From the NCBI GenBank assembly GCA_025201865.1, contig MU602990.1, forward strand, positions 11,734 to 27,528: 15,795 nt of DNA, read 5' to 3'. Positions 1-6,538 of this stretch are shown here, piece by piece. The notes beneath the pieces are model-generated. The model was not told the origin of the DNA, ran no database searches, and was given only the letters and a program-made list of their open reading frames with translations. Numbering within the stretch: the stretch's first letter is position 1; every line of letters begins with the position of its first letter. This DNA comes from Ramicandelaber brevisporus. Lineage: Eukaryota > Kickxellomycota > Ramicandelaberales > Ramicandelaberaceae. The position numbers and the translations under genes were made by a program.

Positions 1-13
1 CTATTTCCAATAT

Positions 14-27
14 TTCTTCCGGAAGAA
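14..27. promoter_or_regulatory. 14-bp perfect palindrome upstream of the complex I gene
   Basis: TTCTTCCGGAAGAA is a perfect inverted repeat centred between bases 20 and 21, about 170 nt upstream of the NDUFA2-type start codon. It contains CCGGAAG on both strands and a TTC-nn-GAA arrangement, so it resembles both ETS-type and heat-shock-factor-type sites. Whether it is bound by anything is inference, because a 14-bp palindrome can occur by chance. Confidence 0.25.
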
Positions 28-99
28 TTTGCCCCGTATTTTTTGTTGCAAAATCTGAACGTGATCGCCAGCAAGTTCAATCGATCGACCACTCGACCA

Positions 100-158
100 G
101 CACAACGACAACGACAACGACAACGACTGCGACAGCGACTACGACCACGACTACGATC
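100..158 (+). repeat. CGACAA-type microsatellite in the 5' leader
   Basis: Tandem CGACAA units (four near-perfect copies) run into imperfect CGACTA/CGACCA units. The block ends about 35 nt before the NDUFA2-type start codon, so it probably lies in the 5' untranslated leader. The sense strand is A/C-rich and unlikely to fold. Confidence 0.6.
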
Positions 159-193
159 ACCCACTTCCTCTAAAGCACATTCTATCATTCCAA

Positions 194-535
194 ATGGCAG
201 CAGCGTGGCGTACCGTTCCAGCAGCTCTGAAAGAGCTCCGCATTCACTTATGCCAGGTCTCTCCATCTTCCAACAACCTGCGCCAGTTTGTTCTCAATCA
301 CTACAACCCTATCAAGAAGGCCAACCCGGCATTGCCAGTGCTCATTCGCGAGGCTGTTGGTGTCGAGCCACGCGTCTTTGCTCGGTACAGCTACGGTGTT
401 GAGAAGAATGTCAATGTTGAGGGCAAGAGTGTTGAGGAGGTTGAGAAGCTGGTCAGAGGCCTTGTTGATAGCATTCCGCAAGAGGCAGAGCGGGTTACTG
501 CTGCTGGCTCAAAGGCCAAGATTGCATCGGCTTAA
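194..535 (+). CDS. NDUFA2: NADH:ubiquinone oxidoreductase accessory subunit NDUFA2 (B8)
   Basis: This 113-residue protein matches the small B8 subunit of mitochondrial complex I, a thioredoxin-fold accessory subunit of the matrix arm (L51/S25/CI-B8 family). The family signature is clear: LKELRIHLCQ near residues 12-21, KKANPALPVLIRE near 40-52, then EPRVFARYSYG near 57-67. Length is close to the usual 95-105 residues, with a short Lys/Ala-rich C-terminal extension. The ATG at 194 sits in a good context (CCAAATGG) and the protein aligns from its first residues, so no exon seems missing. Only Cys20 is present. The second cysteine found in the animal protein just after LIRE is an alanine here, so an internal disulfide cannot form. 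The gene runs in the same direction as RFC1 and ends 345 nt before it. I see no AATAAA signal after the stop. Confidence 0.93.
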   Translation: MAAAWRTVPAALKELRIHLCQVSPSSNNLRQFVLNHYNPIKKANPALPVLIREAVGVEPRVFARYSYGVEKNVNVEGKSVEEVEKLVRGLVDSIPQEAERVTAAGSKAKIASA

Positions 536-880
536 GTATGATAAAGCCATGTTTAATTGAAAAAAACTAATGAACGAACGAACGACTTGTGTTTCTCTCG
601 TTGTGTTCCTGTGCTGCTGTGCTGCATAGATGGACTACCAGAGAATATGCTTTTGTGACAGGATATGAATGTATTGAGAGAGATAAAGGGAGGAATGACG
701 AGTGGAGGAGGGGGCAATGCGATGCTGCGGTAAGTGCAATGGTGTATAGTGTTTTTTCGTGGTTGTGTGCGGTTTGCCTCCATTCTGTGCTGCTGTGCTG
801 CTTTTTTGCTGTGTATAGAGATCGACTTTGCAAACTAAATTAAACAAACATACAGCGCAGCACTTTGATTGTCACGAGCA
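536..880. other. Intergenic region between NDUFA2 and RFC1
   Basis: No convincing gene lies in these 345 bases, because open frames on both strands lack family resemblance or a plausible start. The region holds a (GAAC)3 run near 573 and a 17-bp direct repeat, CTGTGCTGCTGTGCTGC, at 609-625 and 785-801. It must contain the 3' end of NDUFA2 and the promoter and 5' leader of RFC1. I see no clear TATA box. Confidence 0.5.
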
Positions 881-1039
881 ATGCCACCAAAGGTACGTCC
901 ATCTCGGCAGTAGATCGCTGTATGCAGACAGCCTTGTTTGCCTATCTACCTGCTGTCCAGTAGGCTATGTCGTTACAATGAGAACTATGCGACTGTTACT
1001 GACAACAAACCTCATCCTTTTTGCATATTGTGTGCAACT

Positions 1040-1071
<32 letters not shown>

Positions 1072-4000
1072 ACATTTGATGGCATTTGGCATATATTCAC
1101 TCAATCCTTGTAGCGCGAACGTCGTATTTCCGAGTCGGAATCTGGGGGCAGCTCTCCATATGGCGAAGTCTCTCAGATACGTGCAGCACCTCAGCCTACG
1201 GCACCGGCAACAGCAGCACGCGTATCCATTGTTGATAGTGATGCTGGGGATGATGCTGGGGATGATGAATTCATTCCAATTGATATGGTTAAGGGTTTAC
1301 AGAAGGTGCAGCAAGGCAAAACACCCTCAGCAGCAGCAACAGCAGCAGCAACAAAGTCTACTCCAGCTAGAGCGACGCCAGCTCGCAATGGCAAGGGAGC
1401 TGCAGCAAAGCCAGCAGCAAAGACTAATACACCGCGTGGTTCGGCCAAGACGAAGGCCAAGGCTAAGATTGAGTCAAGTAGTGATGAAGAAGAGAGTGAG
1501 GATGAATACTCAGAATCAAGTGAAGAGAGTGGCACTGACGATATGGATGACGATATGGATGATGATGATGATGACGAGGAAGAAGAGGAGGAGGAAGAGT
1601 TTAGTGATGAAGAGGAATATACTGTGCCATCAAAGTCTACCAAGAGAACAGCTGCGAAAGCATCAACCAAGGCATCCGCTCCAGCCAAAGTCACATCCGC
1701 ATCCGCCTCAGCTTCAGTCTCATCCAAGACAGCTACCAAGGCATCTGCACCAGCTACCAGTAAAGTTGCAAATGCCAAGGCTATCAAGTCACTAGTGGCA
1801 GCCATGTCTTCCGCTGCTGCCAAGAGTGATACTGGTGACGAAGACGACGTGGATGATGGGAAGAAGCCAGCACTATCGTACAGGGACCGCATGAAGCAGC
1901 GTGCAATGGTGGCAGCGCCTACTGGACTATCTAATGAAGAGTTACCGGCTGGAGCCGCGAATTGTCTGAATGGAATGAACTTTGTGATTACAGGAGTTTT
2001 GCCAAGTCTGACAAGAGATGCATGTGCTAATTTGATAAAGAAGTATGCAGGCAAAGTGACAACTGGAATTAGTGGCAAAACGAGTTATTTGGTTTCAGGC
2101 GTTGATCCAGGTGAATCCAAAATCAAGCAAGCCAAAGATAAGAAGGTGGATGTCATTAGTGAACAGGAATTATTCGACCTAATCAGAACAACAAAGGGCA
2201 CAGATGATGAGTTTGTCACAGAAGAAGACATGTTTGGTCCACCAAAGAAATCAACTGCATCAACTGCATCATCAGCAACAAAGGGCAAAGGCAAAGGCAA
2301 GGCCACAGCTGCACCCAAGAAGGATATGGAGTCCGATAATGATAATGATGATGATAGCAATATTAATGGTAGAAATGAACCAGCTAGAGTAGCTGTGAAA
2401 GCTGAGTCTGTAGCTACCGTATCATCGTTAAAACCATCGACAGCCCAGCCGACTAAACCCGAGAAGGCGTCAGCTACTGCACCAGTCAAGAAGGAGACTG
2501 CGAGTCAACCAGTATCCAAGAATGAACCTCTGGCTGAATCACAATTGTGGACGGACAAATGGGCACCAAAGACGATGGATGAATTTATTGGAAACAAGAA
2601 GCCAATCACAGAGCTTAAAACGTGGTTAGAGAAATGGATGAGTGGTGAGCATAAAGGTGGCAAAATGGATAGAACTTCAACTGAATTCAATGCAGTTTTA
2701 ATCTCAGGTCCTCCGGGAATTGGAAAGACCACAGCTGCCCATTTGATTGGTAAGATGGTTGGCTTTGAAGTGTTGGAATTGAATGCCAGTGATGTACGCA
2801 ATAAAAAGACAATTGCTGAACAGCTGAATGTATTGTTGGGATCTCACTCATTGACTGAATTCTTCCACAAGCCATCAAATGCTAGTAATGGCAAGAGTGG
2901 TAGTAGTAGTAGTAGTAGTAGTCGCAGTGGTGGTGGACGCGGCAAAGTTGTAGTGGTTATGGATGAGGTTGATGGAATGTCAGGTGGAGACAGAGGAGGT
3001 ACTCAGGAACTGATCAAATTGATAGATTCAACTCGTGTTCCAATAATATGCATCTGCAATGATAGACAGTCTACTAAAGTTAGATCATTGGCCAACCATT
3101 GCTTGGATTTGAAGTTCATTCGACCATCTGCTCAGCAAATGAAATCAAGAATTGCCACAATCTGTTTTCGAGAAGGATTAAGGTTTGCGCCAAATGTAAT
3201 TGACAAGTTGGTTGAAATGACGCAAAATGATATCAGACAAGTATTAAATTTACTATCATCATGGAAGTTAATCAGCAATACAATTACATTTGATGAGAGT
3301 GATGCCTATGCTAAATTGAATAAAAAGGTTACAACATTGGGGCCATTTGAAGTTGTGCGTGAATGGCTGTCATCGAGATTAAATCTTGAAAATTCATTTA
3401 GTGAAAAGTTAGACATGTACTTTTATGACTTTGGAATTAATCCTTTAATGGTTCATGAAAACTACCCAAAGTGCACTCCAGTCAGATCTCAATCACTAGC
3501 TGAACACTCTGTATTTCAGGCACTGGAAAAGGGAGTCATTAACAGAGCACCTCAGCCTGAAATATCTACTGAGTGTGCATCACTCCACCTGCATTCTAAG
3601 GCGGCAGATGCCATATCAGAGGCTGATATGATTGACAGAATGATTCATGGAAATCAAGAATGGAGTCTAATGCCAGTCCATGGCGCAATGTCTTGTATCA
3701 TTCCTTCATTCTATGTAAATGGTTATAATGGAGGTGTAATGTACACTTTCCCCAACTGGTTAGGTAAAAACTCATCTGCTCAAAAGGGTAAAAGATTGGT
3801 GCGTGAACTGCAGTTGCGTTCAAGATTGGTTACCGGCGCTAATTCTATTGAAACTCGTTTAGATTATTGGAATACTTTTTCAGATAGATTTATTATTCCA
3901 TTGGCCAATGCTGATTCGCCTGAGAGCACAGATGAAGCAGTTGACTCAGTAATTGACTTGATGGATGAGTACTATTTGACTAAGGATGATTATGATGCTG

Positions 4001-5061
4001 TTTTGGAACTGCAATTGCTACCATTTAATGTTAAGAATGTCAACCAATCAAACACACCTAATCGACCTGGTATTACACAGAAGATGAAGGCACTCAAAGC
4101 CAAAGAGGATGTTTATAAGAAGAATGTGCCAGCTGGAACAAAGAGCAAACTAACTCGTAAATTCAATGCAATGTATCATCCAACTGCATTTACTGATATT
4201 AAGGCACTCAAGCAGTCTGCATCTAACTCAAAGAAGAAGGCAATTAAGGCTGAAAAGGGATTAAAGCCTGATTTGGAAGATGTTTATGACGAAGATGATT
4301 ATGTTGATGCTGATGACGATGATGATGAAGATAGTCAGAATAAGACTAATGGCGATGATGGTGATGATATTAGTGCCATTGATTCCAAGTTGGTCAAGAC
4401 TATCACAAAGGGCAAGGGCAAAGGAAAGGCTAAAGCTAAAGCTCCGTCCTCTGCTGCCGCCGCCGCCGCTGCTGCTGCCTCTACCAAATCAACTCCAGCT
4501 CCAGCTTCATCACCCACGCCAGTCGCTTCCAATCACTCAAACACAGCTGATATGGATATCGAGTCTGATACAGAGGACCTCACGACACCATCTGCAGCCT
4601 CTGCCGCTCCGAAGGCTGCACCAGTTAAGAAGACTACCAGAACCTCTTCCACGGATTCTCCAGTTCCAGTTCCAGCTCCAGCTCCAGCTCCAAAGAAGAC
4701 TCCGGCCACAAAGTCAGCCACTCGAACAGCTTCTACTACAGCTACTACTACAGCAACTTTATCGTCAACTGCAACACCATCAACTGCATTGAAAACAAAG
4801 CGCAAGGCCAAAGCGTCAGCCGATGACGACAATGAAGATGCTGAGGAAGCAAAAGCCACGCCTGTTGTTAAAGCAGCCACCAAGTCATCATCCATGAGTC
4901 TACTCAATTTTTTCCAATCAAAGCCGGCCGCTAAGAGTGCGCCTGCCGGTGATACGAAACCATCAACCAGCACTCCAACTCTGCTTGAAGAAGGCACCTC
5001 GAGCAAGCAAATTATGAAAAGAAGAAAAGTAGCTATAATTGACGATGACGATGACGATTAA
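881..5061 (+). CDS. RFC1: Replication factor C subunit 1 (clamp-loader large subunit), join(881..892,1114..5061)
   Basis: RFC1 is the large ATPase subunit of the RFC complex, which loads PCNA onto primer-template junctions in the nucleus. The spliced product is 1319 residues. In order it has a low-complexity Lys/Ala/Ser N-terminus with an acidic block (about 127-173); a BRCT domain (about 283-366, with NCLNGMNFVITGVLPS); an AAA+ ATPase with Walker A GPPGIGKT (536-543), Walker B MDEVD (620-624), a sensor-1 Asn in CICND (about 653) and NDIRQ (709-713); the RFC1 C-terminal domain (about 766-1015, with DLMDEYYLTKDDYD); then a disordered Ala/Pro/Thr/Ser tail, a PIP-box-like SMSLLNFF (1264-1271), the basic KRRK (1306-1309) and six terminal Asp. 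The downstream ATG at 1285 would also give an open frame, but 57 in-frame codons precede it back to the acceptor, and MPPK joins in phase. Low complexity makes it longer than yeast RFC1 (about 860 residues). Confidence 0.95.
893..1113 (+). other. RFC1 intron 1 (phase 0, GT..AG)
   Basis: The donor is AAG|GTACGT directly after the fourth codon of ATGCCACCAAAG, and the acceptor is CCTTGTAG|CGC at 1111-1113. Splicing joins MPPK to an open frame that continues without a stop into the BRCT and AAA+ regions. Reading through instead gives MPPKVRPSRQ followed by a stop. A possible branch site, TTACTGAC, lies near 996-1003. The intron contains a (GTT)n tract. The donor, phase and open frame agree, but transcript data would be needed for proof. 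Confidence 0.75.
1041..1071 (+). repeat. (GTT)10 microsatellite inside the RFC1 intron
   Basis: Ten uninterrupted GTT units lie in the 3' half of the intron, about 40 nt before the acceptor, and could extend the pyrimidine-rich region. On the other strand it is (CAA)n, the same unit seen upstream of several other genes here. Confidence 0.9.
4891..4914 (+). other. PIP-box-like motif in the RFC1 C-terminal tail
   Basis: The codons read S-M-S-L-L-N-F-F, matching the PCNA-interacting pattern Q-x-x-[LIM]-x-x-[FY]-[FY] except for Ser at the Gln position. QSKP follows, with further lysines. Degenerate PIP motifs without Gln are known in RFC1 itself (the N-terminal xxxIxxFF form of yeast and human). 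No equivalent motif is visible in the first 280 residues here. Confidence 0.55.
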
Positions 5062-5246
5062 ACACAATGATTAAATTCTTGCATCTCCTTCACTTTTCAA
5101 ATATCAAATAACTTAACTTGTGAGTATTTCGTCTAAGCTCAATCAAAGCATCAAGCTCAGATGTGTCGAGAAGCGACAAGATAGCCCACCGTTTCCTAAT
5201 CATATCACTTGACACTACTAGTGGAGATTATTGCCGAAAATTACAA

Positions 5247-5366
5247 CTAGCAACTGCCACTGCACTGTCCATAGTTGTGGAGCACGCTGGTTGGACCAAA
5301 ATCAAAAGGCTGGCTGCCATAGCCACGCAGGCCGATGCTGGTCCCGTCACCGAATATGTACGACAT
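5247..5366 (-). CDS. Possible 39-residue Gly/Tyr/Ser-rich small protein
   Basis: On the minus strand an ATG at 5366 opens 39 codons ending in TAG. The product starts MSYIFGDGTSIGLRGYG and ends CSGSC. It is about a quarter Gly, with Tyr, Phe and two cysteines near the end and no charged runs. The start context is favourable (CACAAATG, A at -3) and an A/C-rich leader with CAAC and AAAC units precedes it, as for other genes here. I recognise no family. An ORF this short can arise by chance, and I see neither a close TATA box nor an AATAAA. It is noted as a candidate because of its biased composition and leader. Confidence 0.25.
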   Translation of the reverse strand: MSYIFGDGTSIGLRGYGSQPFDFGPTSVLHNYGQCSGSC

Positions 5367-5710
5367 TTGTGCTATTCCGTGCTGAGGACTGTTTTTTTGT
5401 TGTTGTTGTTTGTTTTGTTTGTTTTTAGCGCTTTGATTGATTTGAGGAAAGGAAAGAACTCACGGGCGACCTTTCGAGTCGGCTTGCTGCTGACCCATAT
5501 TACGCCACTAGCAAATCTCCTTGAGGCTGACTTCTCCTGGCTCGTTCCCATAATCAAATATCAACGGGTTGTATCTTTGTTGATACTGTCGATCATTTTA
5601 CCCAGCTCGATTCCCAGTTGATATGTTGCTGTTTCTTTTTGAACGAAAGGAGTGTAATGTGGCGAGCGCCGTTTGTGTGGAATCGTCGCCGTGAGTGTTG
5701 TTCAATTATA

Positions 5711-5768
5711 CCCTCTCTCTTTTATTCTCCTCTCTTCTCTTCTATTCTCCTCTCTTCTCTTCACTTCT
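5711..5768 (+). repeat. CT-rich tract with a 20-bp tandem duplication
   Basis: A pyrimidine-only run covers most of these bases. Within it the 20-bp unit at 5723-5742 is repeated exactly at 5743-5762. The tract ends in TTCTGTGCAG, which resembles a 3' splice site, but no coding exon follows. Confidence 0.7.
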
Positions 5769-6248
5769 GTGCAGAATAATAGTTTGATTAGGCGCGCCGT
5801 GCCGCTTGACCAGTCCTGTCGGGGAGGTCAGCAGGAAGTGTTCGCCACTTGGCACTACAGGAGCCCGATTTGGACAGCTGACGCCACAACTGAGCCATTA
5901 CGAAAGGAAGTATAATTGGTCAAGAGTAATGTCGGAACTGACCATCACAGACAATCACTTGTCGCTTACCAATGCTCATTGGACAGCTGTTCGGTTTAAA
6001 TTGAACTGACATCGCTCGTGTAAACAATGTAAACAAAATAAACACGCGGTGAAGTTGACTGTGAGCATAATTAGTGTGTGCTCACTCTGTTACTGCACGT
6101 GTGCAGTTAAAATGCCACTTCCCAGTGAAATTTGCAAAGAAGAAAAAAAAACCATAGTCGACTATTGTGCATAGAACGGATTTGTGCATGTCAAGTGACA
6201 TGCGTTGTGTGTGACAATGACAGTATGGGTTGGTGTGGAAACAAAAAT

Positions 6249-6287
6249 AACAACAACAACAACAACAACAACAACAGCAGCAGCAAC
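6249..6287 (+). repeat. (AAC)n-(AGC)n microsatellite
   Basis: About nine AAC units are followed by a few AGC/CAG units. It lies about 250 nt upstream of the start of the 871-residue protein and upstream of its predicted TATA-like element. Confidence 0.9.
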
Positions 6288-6301
6288 GTCGGTCTCTCTC
6301 A

Positions 6302-6322
6302 CCTTCCTTCTTTCCTTCCTTC

Positions 6323-6371
<49 letters not shown>
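6302..6371 (+). repeat. (TTTC)n / (TTCC)n microsatellite
   Basis: TTCC units grade into about a dozen uninterrupted TTTC units. All bases of the sense strand are pyrimidines. Such tracts can form triplex or slipped structures and often vary in length between strains. Confidence 0.9.
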
Positions 6372-6372
<1 letters not shown>

Positions 6373-6390
6373 CTCGCTCGTCAAACACTC

Positions 6391-6396
6391 TATATA
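6391..6396 (+). promoter_or_regulatory. TATA-like element of the 871-residue protein gene
   Basis: TATATA lies 148 nt upstream of the ATG at 6539. No ATG in any frame occurs between it and 6539, so a transcript starting about 30 nt downstream would have the 6539 codon as its first ATG. The intervening leader is pyrimidine-rich, with CTACT repeats near 6466-6490. Confidence 0.4.
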
Positions 6397-6538
6397 CTTG
6401 ACCCCTTTCTACTTTGCTTTCCTCCTCCTCTTCTCCTTCAACTGTCCTACCGCAAAACTCCTCTCTACTCTTCTCTACTCTACTCTACTCCTCTCTTCCC
6501 ACGTCTGTATACCTGCGCTCCGGTACTTGACCACTTTA

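Larger units (their letters stand above)
5062..6538. other. 1.48-kb intergenic region without a well-supported gene
   Basis: After the RFC1 stop, an ATTAAA at 5070-5075 may serve as its poly(A) signal. Open frames at 5163-5621 and 5806-6009 begin at GTG and TTG, not ATG, and resemble no family. From about 5711 the sequence becomes microsatellite- and pyrimidine-rich: a CT-rich tract with a 20-bp tandem duplication, a CAA/CAG block, a CTTT block and CTACT repeats. These lead into the pyrimidine-rich leader of the next gene. A minus-strand 39-codon ORF is listed separately. No tRNA or known small RNA was recognised. Confidence 0.5.

Noticed and set aside
609-801. 17-bp direct repeat CTGTGCTGCTGTGCTGC between NDUFA2 and RFC1
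   Set aside because: It is composed of CTG-type units, which recur easily by slippage. There is no structure or target-site duplication around it to suggest a mobile element.
938-1795. 285-codon plus-strand ORF rich in Gln, Arg and Pro
   Set aside because: It crosses the RFC1 intron and then reads RFC1 codons in another frame. The poly-Leu and poly-Gln parts come from microsatellites.
1191-2078. 295-codon minus-strand ORF inside RFC1
   Set aside because: Its Ser- and Ala-rich product is the reverse reading of the acidic GAT/GAA and Lys/Ala-rich RFC1 codons. It is a shadow frame.
5163-5621. 152-codon plus-strand open frame with hydrophobic segments
   Set aside because: It begins at GTG, not ATG, resembles no family, and much of its hydrophobic part is the translation of a T-rich GTTT/GTT run. 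A spliced reading (intron ending TTTTTAG at 5427) was considered, but no good donor or start was found.
5711-5774. Pyrimidine tract ending in TTCTGTGCAG, like a 3' splice site
   Set aside because: No coding exon follows it and no matching upstream donor with a coding exon was found. The tract is better described as a microsatellite.
5788-5898. 36-codon minus-strand ORF starting MAQLWRQLSKSG
   Set aside because: It has a plausible start, but is short, Arg/Ala-rich without a recognisable pattern, and lacks a TATA box or poly(A) signal nearby. Chance is the simpler explanation.
6082-6384. Lys/Glu and Cys repeat ORF on the minus strand
   Set aside because: The KERK repeat is the translation of the CTTT microsatellite and the Cys run of the CAG/CAA block. 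There is no other protein-like sequence.
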